NCBI GenBank assembly: GCA_934045905.1
Contig: OW203764.1
Location: 32,839,629-32,903,628, forward strand
From: Leuctra nigra
Taxonomy: Eukaryota; Arthropoda; Insecta; Plecoptera; Leuctridae
Reading direction: 5' to 3'
DNA length: 64,000 bases
A model generated the notes under the pieces. That model made no database searches. It saw nothing but the letters and a program-made list of their open reading frames with translations, and was not told the DNA's origin. This document shows, in pieces, positions 13,031 through 24,402 of the stretch. The position numbers and the translations under genes were made by a program. The first letter of the stretch is position 1, and every line of letters begins with the position of its first letter.

Positions 13031-13529
13031 TGACTATAAGCATGGATTCGTATGCGTTGAAACGCTGACACTGAAAAACTTGAACGAATTAAGGGGTGAA
13101 TATGTAGACAAACAACTTCTAAGAAACTGGGCGACCCTTGGTCAATAAAACGCCTTTGAAGGTAGCGCTTGATATGCAGCGGTGATTCAAGAACTAAATT
13201 ATACAATCATTTTCTCTCTCGAGTGATAGTCACTTTATTCATCATTACAATTAAGAAAACTGAGCCAACCTTACTTCACTGCTTTACATTAAATTCAATT
13301 TTGTCAATTCGAATCTGATAAAAAATTTGGCTGAACTTACACGCCAAAATTCTACTCTAGTTTGCATTCTCTCCAACAATGGCGCTTATAAAGAAGCGCT
13401 GCCTTGCCAAATGGACGGAGTCAATAAGAGTATACTGGATTCCGTCCATAAGGTTATTAGCACACGGTCTTGTGGTGTTGAGGACTGACATCCGCAAATA
13501 TCTTCTTGCGGACGCAACTTCTTTTGAGC

Positions 13530-13662
13530 ATGGCGTTTTCGGCTGGCCACACTGCCTCCACTGGGTTTGCACTCGGTTTGAAATTAGCATTGAGTTTTGT
13601 ATGGTGACGTCACTTCAGTGCAAACCCAGTGCAGCCCCAGTGTGGCCAGCCGAAAACGCCAT
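13530..13662. mobile_element. Short foldback MITE
   Basis: Ends ATGGCGTTTTCGGCTGGCCA and its inverse, followed on both sides by cactgggtttgcact. The loop carries gtgacgtcac. 133 bp, non-coding. Confidence 0.72.
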
Positions 13663-14036
13663 TAGCTAATCCAAAGTGTGGGTCCTACCCGGCCTACCCC
13701 TAGTTGCTAATGTTGGAAACGTATAACAAACAGTCGGTTAAATGTCTACGGCATTCACCTCAACGTAACTTAACATTGAGAGCTATGCAAAGTCAACTAA
13801 ACCGCGCGTTGAATAAACCAACACATTTGAATAAACTCTTGGCTGTTGGCTGTTGTATGGATCAAACACATTCCATTATGAAGTCATGCAGCAATAATAC
13901 AGCCAATAAATCAAATCGAATATACTTGATTGGCACTTAGCAGGAACTCTGCTTTATGCGTGTGCTATTTCATTAACTATAGGAAATCAATAGAATGTTC
14001 TGCAAACCATGGGATTTATTAATTAGCATCAAAATT

Positions 14037-14106
14037 CCCGATCCTACTGGAAACCGATTCATGTCCATATGGATTAACATTGCACACAATCGGATTCCAG
14101 TATTCC
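14037..14106. repeat. ATGGATTAACATTG hairpin repeat next to the LINE
   Basis: Imperfect arms ctggaaaccgattcatg and acacaatcggattccag flank the core catatggattaacattg. Same small family as 2497-2723. Confidence 0.5.
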
Positions 14107-15588
14107 AGTGTGCTAGCAAGATGCATGGCTCATGTTGCTGAGCCTCTCTCCCTCATTATCAACCTCTCATTCTCCTCTGGCATCTTCCCCGATCAACTCA
14201 AAATGTCTCACATCATCCCTATCCATAAAAAGGGAAAGAAATCTGACATTAACAACTATCGACCCATATCTCTCCTCTCTTCTTTCTCCAAAATCATTGA
14301 AAAAGTCATCCTAGACCGTCTGACCTCCTATCTTTCAGACCACTCCATCCTTGCCGACTGCCAACATGGCTTCCAAAAACGTAAATCTACAGGTACGGCA
14401 ATATACCAATTCCTCACCACACTCCATGCTGCACTCGACAAGGGGGACCACTCAATAGGCCTCTTCTATGACTTGTCGAAGGCATTCGACACCATCGACC
14501 ACTGCCTCCTCCTTCACAAGCTGGAGCTCTGTGGCATAACGGGTCTGGCCAATCGACTGATATCCTCTTTCCTAACCAACCGCTCGCAGACAGTGATCAT
14601 CCCTTCCAACAAACCGCGCTCTCCATCTCTCATCACCTCCTCCTCTAAACTAATTCGCTGCGGTGTCCCTCAAGGTTCCGTTCTTGCTCCAACACTCTTC
14701 CTCGTCTATGTGAACGACCTCCCTGACCTCATCACCTACGGCAACCTCTTTCAGTTCGCTGATGATACGAACCACCTCCTTACAGCTCCTAAATCCAAAT
14801 CATTCCTTTCCCTCATCGAGACAGCCAATGAGCAGGCAGCAATCATGTCATCTTACTGCTCGAACAATAAGCTCGCTCTCCAACCCTCCAAAACAACCTT
14901 CATCAACTTCCACACCCAATCTCACAAGCCGTCTATCTCTCCCCTAATCCGCATCAATGACCACATTATTCCGAGCACCCCATCCATAAAATTCCTGGGC
15001 ATCCATCTAACTGCTACCCTCAATTGGTCTACGCACATCCAACACACGGTCTCCAAAATCCAGAGTAGCTGCTTCCTACTACGCCGACTCAAGCCCATAG
15101 TTAACGCCCATTCCCTCAAACTGGTCTACCACGCTCATTTCCATTCCCATCTCTCCTATGGACTCCTCTTCTGGGGCACCTCTCCCGGTGCCAACCGCAT
15201 TTTCATCCTGCAGAAACAGGCAGTCCGCATTATTGCCGGCATCTCTCGCCGCAAGTCTGCCAAACCCGAGTTCATTAAGTTACACATCCTGACTCTCACC
15301 TGCACTCTCATCCGTATTGCCAGCTCCTTTGCTCGTGAGCACCCAACCCTCTTCCCCCTAAACTCGTCAGTTCATCAATATGGCACTCGAGGGGGAAACT
15401 CCATACGTATCCCCACTCACTCTCACTCCTCATTCACTAGCAGCCCCCACTATATATGCACAATTATCTATAATAAGCTACCACAGCACATCACCACCTC
15501 TCCCACCTGGGCCAGCTTCCAATCCAGTCTCAATGCCTACCTCCTCCTAAACCCATTCTACAGCCTGCAGGAATTTCTAGACTCATAA
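14080..15588 (+). CDS. LINE reverse transcriptase, 5'-truncated but open (CR1/L2-like group)
   Basis: This 502-codon frame encodes the reverse transcriptase part of a non-LTR retrotransposon, which copies its own RNA into nicked chromosomal DNA. Motifs in order: NYRPISLL (59-66), HGFQKRKST (96-104), YDLSKAFDTIDH (130-141, first catalytic Asp), GVPQGSVLAP (195-204) and FADDT (226-230, the catalytic Asp pair). These are followed by a thumb/connection region and a C-terminal part with HQYGTRGG and YNKLP as in CR1/L2/Kiri-type LINEs. The catalytic Asp residues are all present and the frame is intact to TAA at 15586. The endonuclease domain is missing. The first residues (MHTIGFQYSS) come from the flanking repeat rather than the LINE, so the ATG is not a native start. 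Codon use is C-rich, unlike the AT-rich surroundings, which suggests a fairly young insertion. Confidence 0.93.
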   Translation: MHTIGFQYSSVLARCMAHVAEPLSLIINLSFSSGIFPDQLKMSHIIPIHKKGKKSDINNYRPISLLSSFSKIIEKVILDRLTSYLSDHSILADCQHGFQKRKSTGTAIYQFLTTLHAALDKGDHSIGLFYDLSKAFDTIDHCLLLHKLELCGITGLANRLISSFLTNRSQTVIIPSNKPRSPSLITSSSKLIRCGVPQGSVLAPTLFLVYVNDLPDLITYGNLFQFADDTNHLLTAPKSKSFLSLIETANEQAAIMSSYCSNNKLALQPSKTTFINFHTQSHKPSISPLIRINDHIIPSTPSIKFLGIHLTATLNWSTHIQHTVSKIQSSCFLLRRLKPIVNAHSLKLVYHAHFHSHLSYGLLFWGTSPGANRIFILQKQAVRIIAGISRRKSAKPEFIKLHILTLTCTLIRIASSFAREHPTLFPLNSSVHQYGTRGGNSIRIPTHSHSSFTSSPHYICTIIYNKLPQHITTSPTWASFQSSLNAYLLLNPFYSLQEFLDS

Positions 15589-15914
15589 CTGTACCAGCAC
15601 TTCAGTGTCAATCATCTTAACCTCAAGCACTCTCGTTCCATTGTTCTTCCTATTCAACTATCGGCCACATACTACATTATTCATTTATTTATATTTATTC
15701 TACATGTAATCATTTTTATTATTATTTTTCTTAGGTATAAATATTACTATTATTAGTTTTATTATTTACTGTACATAAACTGTCATTGTAAACATTGTGA
15801 CTTGTAAATATTTCTGACTTTGTCATAACTTGTACATACATTCTTGACGATACCCATACATGTATTATGTACTTGTCCACGGGATGATAATAAAATCAAA
15901 AATACAATACAATG
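14107..15914 (+). mobile_element. 5'-truncated non-LTR retrotransposon (LINE)
   Basis: The element runs from about the reverse transcriptase fingers to an AT-rich 3' tail. After the stop there are about 320 bp of 3' UTR ending ggatgataataaaatc and a short repeat of the type aaatacaatac, consistent with the simple 3' tails of CR1/L2-type LINEs. The 5' end abuts an inverted-repeat element at 14037-14106 carrying the ATGGATTAACATTG core, so the LINE seems to have inserted into or next to that MITE. 5' truncation is usual for target-primed reverse transcription. No target duplication was identified. Confidence 0.85.
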
Positions 15915-16943
15915 GCAATATAATATAAACGTCAACTATATAATCAACAACATAATCAATGGAGTCTGCGGACGCCCTAAAAATCTGCTGTTTTTTAAGA
16001 GTGTCAATTCAAGTACATCTTAACCTACCAATTTTTTGACATTTTTAATTTATATTTCCCAAAAATTTAAATTTAAAATTGCACCAAAACGAATGACCTT
16101 GAACCAACATTTTCTTGGGAGCGCTGTGCCCACTGTTTTCAGTCATTTTCCAAATATTAATAATGTTCGGCCTCCCCTACCCCCAAAAATGGCATCTCGA
16201 ATTCGCCCTTGTCTGAATTGTTATTATATTAGTAGTGAGCTTTTTGGAAATTGTCAATGGCGAAGATGGAAAGTGAGATGTTGCAATATCACAAAACCTG
16301 AATATTTTACAGGTAGCATTAATTGAATAAAACAAACTGTAGAAAATGATAATGGGCTGTAGCTTATAACATTACATTTTACAACTTCTAGCCTTTTTAT
16401 TCTACTTATTTCAACTTTAGAATGTAGTCAAGTATACAATTTTACGTATTTACAAACCAGATTTCTGGAAACTTTCTATTATGAGCTCATTGTGTGCAAA
16501 TTATTTTAAAAATACATTATAGGTAACTTAAATAAAATAACCGTTAAATAATTGCCATGAAAGCATTTTTTCTTTATAAATGAGTGAAAATCGCAGTTAT
16601 CTGTGTGTAGGTGTAGGTATTGGTAAAGAGCTATTAATAAATTACATCCCAGGAAGTCAATTCTTGGGAAAACATGTCTTGAAACCATTGCTTGAAACCG
16701 TTCACGTTTTCATTGTAAAAGTTGACAACTAGGCCTTATCTTTCAACTTTTTCAGGTTTTATACAATGAAAACGTAAATGGTTTCAAAACGTGGAAACCA
16801 CAAGACGTGGAAACCACAAGACGATATATTGATACACAATGCACAATATCAGTGTGTATTACATGATCGGAAGTTGAAATGGAGCAAGTAAATAGGTAAC
16901 TCCCTGATTGAATTGGTTGGATGGAAGATCAATAGAAAAGTAA
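15915..16943. other. No gene recognised apart from an inverted repeat
   Basis: AT-rich. The 96-codon frame at 16036-16326 lacks any family feature. Confidence 0.55.
16692..16787. repeat. Inverted repeat TTGAAACC...GGTTTCAA
   Basis: Arms TTGAAACCGTTCACGTTTTC and ttttcattgta pair with the right arm around a centre near 16735. A related sequence, aaaacgtgaacggtttcaaa, ends the inverted repeat at 39328-39465. Confidence 0.6.
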
Positions 16944-17772
16944 TTGAGCGAGCGTAGCGAGCGACTCCATTCTGCACTTTTGGACACTTACTCTATTGCT
17001 TTTTAGTGTTTTTTTTTCTGTGTTTGGTCACCATTTTTTCCGATCGAGCTGAAATTTTGCACACAAACTGATCATTCTAACTTAATCGTGTATAGTTTTT
17101 GAGAGCTGACCTCTGATTGGTTCAAAAATGAAAATATCTCACGATTTGTCGAAAATCAAAATGTTCCGATTAAGTTCAAATTTTGCGATCATTAAGACTA
17201 CCATTTTCTCTTTTTTTATAAGGTTTCAGCCCAATCGATAGGGAATGTACATACTTATTGACATTTAATTTAAATTCTAGAAAATAAGGAGCACGACTGT
17301 TCCTGGTGGATTCTTTGGTACTATTCATAAGGGGGATAATGGAGGATATAAAGGGTTTATTTATGTAAATAAATTATATAAAATGTGCTTTAGTTGTTTG
17401 TTATGGCTGAAAAAGTAAACTTGTATCTAAATCTAAATTTCATTTGTTTCTCCTTTTTCTATGGAAACACAAACATCAAAATTAAAAAGTGCATCTAAAA
17501 AGTTTCCTGCCAGAAGTGGCTCCATCACATATCGCTTATTTTTTTCGAATAGAATATCAGAAGAGATTTTATCCAGTGCAAATTAAATTTGATTTTCTTT
17601 ATGGATCAGAGTGATAGTCTCAGTTCCAACGAAGTCAGGCAATTTCATTTTGATCCAGGGGATCATCTTTCAATTCACTATGGATGTTTTCTGTGCGTTG
17701 CAATATTCCGGTTGTAGATGTGGCGCGTTTGGGTGCTCGCTCATCAACGCGGTACAGCAAGCGTTTTCCTAG
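16944..17772 (+). mobile_element. Helitron-like non-autonomous element, copy F1
   Basis: Starts A|TTGAGCGAGCGTAGCG and ends gcgttttcCTAG|T. The interior has the family's AGCTGAAATTTTGCACAC motif. The segment 17280-17555 is not shared with sister copies but recurs inverted at 49740-50025, so it is probably a nested repeat. No coding sequence. Confidence 0.75.
17280..17555. repeat. Repeat shared in inverted orientation with 49740-50025
   Basis: Blocks aagggggataatggagg, tttgttatggctgaaaaagt, gtgcatctaaaaagtttcct and atggagccac recur in reverse order and strand at 49740-50025. It lies inside Helitron-like copy F1. No ends or coding sequence could be defined. Confidence 0.7.
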
Positions 17773-18817
17773 TAACATATTGAAATACGTGTGAAAATAA
17801 AAGTGTTTTATAATTATATTCTGAATAACAGTCAAGCAAGATACATTTTGTTAATTTGTTTTCAACAGGACGAGCGAACCGAACTTTTATATTAATCTCG
17901 AACGAACTTTTATTTTCAATATTGGAAACTGCTCAACCACAAGTTAAAAAATATTCAGAAATAAATAAAGCGCTATTGTTGTGATATTTTTCTCAATTCA
18001 AACCTGATGGCTGGAATGAATCTCTGTTTTGTGTACGTTTCTTTACGCTTAACGATTCAAAGGAGATAACGGACAATTGGCAATTTTGTTTCATGAAGAA
18101 ATACGTCTTTCTTTATACTCAGCGCTTGAGTACGGGGTTAAACCGAGATCATACTTTCAACTGGGTAATCTCCCAAACTACTTTCCCGATTGAGATGAAA
18201 GCTACATGGATTGGTGCAGGTGAATCAAGGAGTGTCATATGCCACATTAATCCCGGGTGACGACATTTTGAAACTAGAAGTGACAACGTATCTTGAAAAC
18301 TACTGAACTGATTTGAACGAAACTACAGCGCCTATGAAGGCAGAATAATAATTACCTACTAAAATCTTAAACATTTATTATTATCATGTTCTTCTCCCTA
18401 ATGATTTCTAGCTCGACCGGTCTCTTGGTTTCACCGAAAAATTGATTAAAAGTTTAAATTCCACTTAACTTATGGACAATCTGAGAAAAAAATCCTTGCT
18501 TATAAAGTGTCTTACCGGTGTTAAACGCGTTTATAGCAGTATATTATTTCAATGAATTTGGAATGCTCGCTTATCAACGCGTTCACTAATCGAATTCAGT
18601 GCCATTGTGTAAATAAACTAATATCAAATAAATGTGAATGTAAACGAATAAAAGATAATCCACCATCACTCATCGTGCAGTCAAAGTGGGCGTGAGGCGG
18701 AATATCATAAAGCAATTAGTCGGTCGATATTCACTTTCATTCCCTGGCAGCGTGATTCCCGACAAAAAGAGGACAATTTAATCGCAGAGTGTTTTCAAAT
18801 GCAAATCCAGACATCCA
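17773..18817. other. No gene recognised
   Basis: AT-rich. A relic of a Helitron-like end (tgctcgcttatcaacgcgtt) lies at 18564-18583. Confidence 0.55.
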
Positions 18818-20838
18818 GCTGGGAGTGTAGAGAACACGGCGCCTCCACCGCGCTAGTGGCGCTTCCACCGCGCTAGTGGCGCCTCAGCTGAGAACCTGCT
18901 GGGAGTGTAGAGAACACGGCGCCTCCACCGCGCTAGTGGCGCCTCCACCGCGCTAGTGGCACCTCAGCTGAGAACCTGCTGGGTGTGTAGAGAACACGGC
19001 GCCTCCACCGCGCTAGTGGCGCATCCAACGCGCTAGTGGCGCCTCCACCGCGCTAGTGGCGCCATCAGATGAGAACTTGCTGGGTGTGTAGAGAACACGG
19101 CGCATCCACCGCGCTAGTGGCGTCATCAGCTGAGAACCTGCTGGGAGTGTAGAGAACACGGCGCCTCCACCGCGCTAGTGGCGCCTCCACCGCGCTAGTG
19201 GCGCCTCCACCGCGCTAGTGGCGCCTCAGCTGAGAACCTGCTGGGTGTGTAGAGAACACGGCGCCTCCACCGCGCTAGTGGCGCCATCAGATGAGAACTT
19301 GCTGGGTGTGTAGAGAACACGGCGCCTCCACCGCGCTAGTGGCGTCATCAGCTGAGAACCTGCTGGGAGTGTAGATAAGTGGCGTGTCAGATGAACACGG
19401 CGCCTCCACCGCGCTAGTAGCGCCATCAGCTGAGAACCTGCTGGGAGTGTAGAGAACACGGCGCCTCCACCGCGCTAGTGGCGCCCCAGCTGAGAACCTG
19501 CTGGGCGTGTAGAGAACACGGCGCCTCCACCGCGCTGGTGGCGCCATCAGCTGAGAACCTGCTGGGTGTGTAGAGAACACGGCGCCTCCACCGCGCTAGT
19601 GGCGCCATCAGCTGAGAACCTGCTGGGAGTGTAGAGAAGTAGCGTGTCAGATGAACACGGCGCCTCCACCGCGCTAGTGGCGCCATCAGATGAGAACTTG
19701 CTGGGTGTGTAGAGAACACGGCGCCTCCACCGCGCTAGTGGCGTCATCAGCTGAGAACCTGCTGGGAGTGTAGATAAGTGGCGTGTCAGATGAACACGGC
19801 GCCTCCACCGCGCTAGTGGCGCCATCCGCTGAGAACCTGCTGGGAGTGTAGAGAAGTGGCGTGTCAGATGAACACGGCGCCTCCACCGCGCTAGTGGCGC
19901 CATCAGCTGAGAACTTGCTGGGTGTGTAGAGAACACGGCGCCCCCACCGCGCTAGTGGCGTCATCAGCTGAGAACCTGCTGGGAGTGTAGAGAAGTGGCG
20001 TGTCAGATGAACACGGCGCCTCCACCGCGCTAGTGGCTCCATCAGCTGAGAACCTGCTGGGAGTGTAGAGAAGTGGCGTGTCAGATGAACACGGCGCCTC
20101 CACCGCGCTAGTGGCGCCATCAGCTGAGAACCTGCTGGGAGTGTAGAGGTGTGGCGTGTCAGATGAACACGGCGCCTCCACTGCGCTAGTGGCGCCATCA
20201 GCTGAGAACCTACTGGGAGTGTAGAGAACACGGCGCCTCCACCGCGCTAGTGGCGCCATCAGCTGAGAACCTGCTGGGAGTGTAGAGAAGTGGCGTGTCA
20301 GATGAACACGGCGCCTCCACCGCGCTAGTGGCGCCATCAGCTGAGAACCTGCTGGGAGTGTAGAGAACACGGCGCCTCCACCGCGCTAGTGGCGCCATTA
20401 GCTGAGAACCTGCTGGGAGTGTAGAGAACACGGCGCCTCCACAGCGCTAGTGGCGCCATCAGCTGAGAACCTGCTGGGAGTGTAGATAACACGGCACCTC
20501 CACCGCGCTAGTGGCGCCATCAGCTGAGAACCTGCTGGAAGTGTAGAGAACACGGCGCCTCCACCGCGCTAGTGGCGCCATCAGCTGAGAACCTGCTGGG
20601 AGTGTAGAGAACACGGCGCCTCCACCGCGCTAGTGGCGCCATCAGCTGAGAACCTGCTGGAAGTGTAGAGAACACGGCGCCTCCACCGCGCTAGTGGCGC
20701 CATCAGCTGAGAACCTGCTGGGAGTGTAGAGAAGTGGCGTGTCAGATGAACACGGCGCCTCCACCGCGCTTGTGGCGCCATCTGCTGAGAACCTGCTGGG
20801 AGTGTAGAGAACACGGCGCCTCCACCGCGCTAGTAGCG
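18818..20838. repeat. Satellite array with 61- and 78-bp units
   Basis: About 2 kb of GC-rich tandem repeats sit in AT-rich DNA. The basic 61-bp unit runs GAGAACCTGCTGGGAGTGTA, then gagaacacgg, then the 20-mer CTCCACCGCGCTAGTGGCGC and catcagct. A second, 78-bp form carries an extra 17 bp (gtggcgtgtcagatgaa) before cacggcgcc. In the left part (18840-19215) the 20-mer itself is doubled or tripled within units. From about 19380 the 61- and 78-bp forms are interspersed, suggesting higher-order amplification. Long minus-strand frames across it (RWRRRV, STLPAGSQ repeats) follow from the repeat and are not a protein family I know. Confidence 0.95.
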
Positions 20839-20939
20839 TTATTCCTTGATAATTTAATACAATTCTATAAAAGTAAACGGTATAATAAAAAATGTACCTT
20901 GAGTTGAGGCGATGTCAGAATTAAGGGGAAAATAGACAC

Positions 20940-21240
20940 AGTTTGTACAGCGGTCCCCAGGATTCTTAAAATGTTACTTAAATATCAATAACTCTGGTAG
21001 TTCTTGACTGATTGACCATAAAAAAATCCATGTCACGATCCATCAACAATTATCCATGAAAATTTTTAATTTGATTGGACTTGTTAATTTTTACCTTTCA
21101 ACTAATCAGAGGATTTTGCTACAAAAACAAACTATAGTTCGACCATTATTAGTGCGTGTGCAAAAATTCAGATCGATTGGTCGTGACCTGGGCAATACAA
21201 AAGCATACCGAGAGAAAGTAGCATTACTTCATTGTGACAC
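20940..21240 (-). mobile_element. Helitron-like element fragment
   Basis: Blocks aaatatcaataactc, caactaatcagaggattttg, aaaattcagatcgattgg and gagagaaagtagcat match the right half of reverse copies. No terminus is preserved. Confidence 0.45.
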
Positions 21241-21332
21241 GCGTCGCTTAATTATTCCACGAACTATGAATTGAATTCCACGTGAAATGTCATTTCAGTT
21301 AGTGTTTTTTGCTTGTAATAAGCATTAGTTGA

Positions 21333-21654
21333 TTGAGCGAGCGAAGCGAGCGACTCCATTTGGCTCTTTTAGCACGGACCTCTGTTTTTTTTTTTGTTTT
21401 TTTTTTTGTTTTTGTTTTTGTATGCTAAAGGAAGCAATAGAAGTCGCACCGTTTCACCGATCGACCTGAAATTTTGCACACATGTAAAGACAACCTTCTC
21501 TGTTTGCAGACCCAATTTTTTTTTGAAATCCATCCATTGGTTCATTGTTAAAATAAGTATCTCCTGATAGCCTAAAAAATGAAAATGGTCTTCGAGAAAT
21601 GTGATCAAACTCATATTTAGCATGGTCAGTAAGACCAACAATGTCACTTATTTT
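21333..21654 (+). mobile_element. Helitron-like element, copy F2, cut by the assembly gap
   Basis: Begins A|TTGAGCGAGCGAAGCG and has the T-rich tract, the CTGAAATTTTGCACACATG motif and the accaacaatgt sub-repeat of the family. The sequence then disappears into the N run at 21655. The bases after the gap are not recognisable as the element's end. Confidence 0.75.
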
Positions 21655-21854
21655 NNNNNNNNNNNNNNNNNNNNNNNNNNNNNNNNNNNNNNNNNNNNNN
21701 NNNNNNNNNNNNNNNNNNNNNNNNNNNNNNNNNNNNNNNNNNNNNNNNNNNNNNNNNNNNNNNNNNNNNNNNNNNNNNNNNNNNNNNNNNNNNNNNNNNN
21801 NNNNNNNNNNNNNNNNNNNNNNNNNNNNNNNNNNNNNNNNNNNNNNNNNNNNNN
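21655..21854. other. Assembly gap, 200 N
   Basis: Exactly 200 unknown bases, probably a placeholder length. It cuts a Helitron-like copy, so repeats probably blocked the assembly. Confidence 1.
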
Positions 21855-21984
21855 GGGTAACATACCTCAATCTTGTTTATTTTGTTGGAACACAAGTAAT
21901 TTATAATTTTTTTAAAATTATAGGTTACGCATTAATCTTTAGTACGAAAAGGAATCACTCACATTATAAAAATACATAGACTTA

Positions 21985-22246
21985 AGCCTGAATTACACGG
22001 TTCAAGTTTTCTTGAAGGGGTTGAATTCAACCCTTGATTTAAAAACAAATTGTTGAAGTATTTCAAGACTTGGAGGAAAATATGACATGTTCTAATTGAA
22101 AAGGCTGAAGAGAATATGTCTTGAATTCAAGACTTGGAAACGTGTTTTGAAATGCTTCAATTTTTTCATTTAGACGATCCAAGTCTTGAAATCAACCCAC
22201 TGGTAAGGGTTGAATTCAAGGAAACTTGAATCGTGTAATTCAGCCT
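21985..22246. mobile_element. MITE with TTA duplication
   Basis: Terminal repeats AG(C/G)CTGAATTACACG continue into ttcaagtttccttgaa and ttgaattcaaccc on both sides. TTA flanks the element (21982-21984 and 22247-22249). PIF/Harbinger-like by target size. Non-coding. Confidence 0.72.
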
Positions 22247-22520
22247 TTACCTCCATTTATGTGTTAAATATGGTAAAATCTGACCCGACAAAGTGCCAGC
22301 ATGTCCGACCTAGGGGAAACTTTTGTTTTTGATATTACCGAAGAAGTTCGTTCAAGCTATGAATTGGTGTTTTTAGGGTCGAATTCGTTGATCGGTGTGA
22401 AAATGAACTATAACATCTAAAAACAAACATAGACTTGCCATAAGCGTTATTAAAGATAGCAACGCACTAAAACTGAACGGGAAGCAATATTCAGAAGTTG
22501 GCAGAGAAATCCTGCGGGCC

Positions 22521-22775
22521 ATGCGTAAACCTGCCACACAACCCAACACTCTACTGGGAATAGTTACCGAATTGTGTAAAGTTATTGTTTACGACAGAAG
22601 GGAACCGAGTCACATGAGAATTACGTCAGTGGGGGTAATTTACACGTTCTGCAAGGACCCCCGTGTGTCTCAATTCCAATGCTCGAATGTGTTAGCGCCG
22701 GCCACCAGGATTTCACCTCGTATATTGTACAGATTTATTCTTACGAGCGTTGATATCACTCGGCTGTTTGGTTAG
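22521..22775 (+). other. Unassigned 84-codon frame
   Basis: A frame of near-average base composition (starting MRKPATQPNTLLGIVTE) without recognisable domain, splice context or start context. Listed because it is less AT-rich than its surroundings. Probably non-coding. Confidence 0.12.
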
Positions 22776-24000
22776 GATAAGCCTGTGAATACAGTTGCGG
22801 TGGAGAAACACTTGCCATGCAGATCGATATCTCCACGCATAGGGGTTTATTGTAAATAGATTCGATGATTGGTTTCAATAAAATCAGAATGGATTGGCTA
22901 TTCGGCTGTTCGATAACGCAGGGATGGTGGTAAATGGCACGATAGGCTAAACTACTGCACTCAAATGGGTGTGAGTTATTTTCCTCGTTGAGTTCTACGT
23001 AACTTCGTGTAAAATTTTCCTCGCAGTCCTTTTTACAGAAAATATCTACAGTTTTCAAAAAATATATGAAAAAACTGGACTTCATGAAATTGAAGTCCGT
23101 GAAGAATAGGCGGTTGTACTCCTAAGCCGACTGTTGTTATTTTATTGAAAGAAAAACGGTGCGGACAATTTTTTGTTAAAATTGAATGATAATAATGGAA
23201 GAAACAACCAACTCATAAAAATGTTCACACCACGTTTTGACTAATTATTCTTATCATAGATGATATTATTTTAGTAGTTATTTACTGTTTATTTCTGCTA
23301 AAAGGTACATTTTGTAACAAAATGATATAACAGCAGTTCACTAAAAATAACAGCATAAAATAACATGGCTCGATATTTAAAATGTCCCTCCGGGCGAGTT
23401 ACCGAAACATAAATGTTTTTACTCGCCCACCTCATTTTCATTATTTAACCGAAATTTTTTAGATAACGTCTTGGTAAAATATTCATATCAAGCGATATTA
23501 GTAATATTTCGACTTTCCAAAAATCCGAGAAGTACACGAAACTTGTAGGGAATTGATTATTAGTGAAGTTAGATTTATAGTTCCAACATGTTTGTTTTCC
23601 AACTTGTTTCATTGAACATGTTTGTCACTTATGATGATACCTATTTCCATTGTCGATGCTCAATATTATGTCTGCACACGGTATACAGTATGTACGGTCA
23701 CATTCAAAAGAAGCCAGCCAGGGGTCCCTATTAGCTCGCATTGGCAGGCAACCCGCAGTATAGTCACCTCTATGTCCTGATAAATATTACCCCTCTATCG
23801 CGACTACCAGTCGTACACAGACGTAGTATAAGTTGCCTGAAATACAGATATTTGTATACAGAGGGGTGATTTGCAAGACTGGTTTTATCAGAACATAACG
23901 AGGCGGCTGTACCCAAATGATTGGTCTACCCTCCTATAATAGAGAGGGTCAGTGAGTCAGATCATGTCAATAACATTATCTTTGCTGGAGGTTAGGCAAC

Positions 24001-24402
24001 TTAAGACGGCAGGGTAGTGAGCGTGGCCTTGAAGAGTTTCTTAATCGATTTTTATCAATATCTTTTACCGATGTAATTGTTAATAATAAGGCTTTGTACG
24101 TGTTTTCAGAACAGTTCAATGAACATTAATACCATTCATAAATTGGAATGGTTTATTATTAGTTTTATTTTGTCCTACAGACGTTCAGTGCCTGAAAATT
24201 AGTAAAAAAAAAATATGGTACTTAACATCTGTAGGACAAAATAAAACTAATAAACTATTCCTAACTATGAAATTATTTTCATTGAACTGTTCTGAAGACT
24301 CTTACAAAGCCTTATTTTATTAATAATTACATTGGTAAAAGATATTGAAGAAAATGAATGAAAAAACTCTTCAAGGCCACGCTCACTACCCAGCCGTCTT
24401 AA
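24001..24402. mobile_element. Long foldback element with TA ends
   Basis: Two arms of about 180 bp start TTAAGACGGC(A/T)GGGTAGTG, followed by agcgtggccttgaagag, and close on a centre near 24205 flanked by cctacagacg and catctgtagg. A TA next to AGACGGC on each side would fit a Tc1/mariner-type target. Non-coding. Confidence 0.7.

Noticed and set aside
16036..16326. 96-codon frame with several Cys residues
   Set aside because: Cys spacing matches no zinc-finger or toxin-like pattern I can defend; the composition is that of AT-rich non-coding DNA.
18818..20838. CRISPR-like array or repeat protein on the minus strand
   Set aside because: Units follow one another without unique spacers, the host is an animal, and the overlapping minus-strand frames all follow from one GC-rich unit.
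21454..21979. Open frames running through the N gap
   Set aside because: They consist almost wholly of unknown residues.
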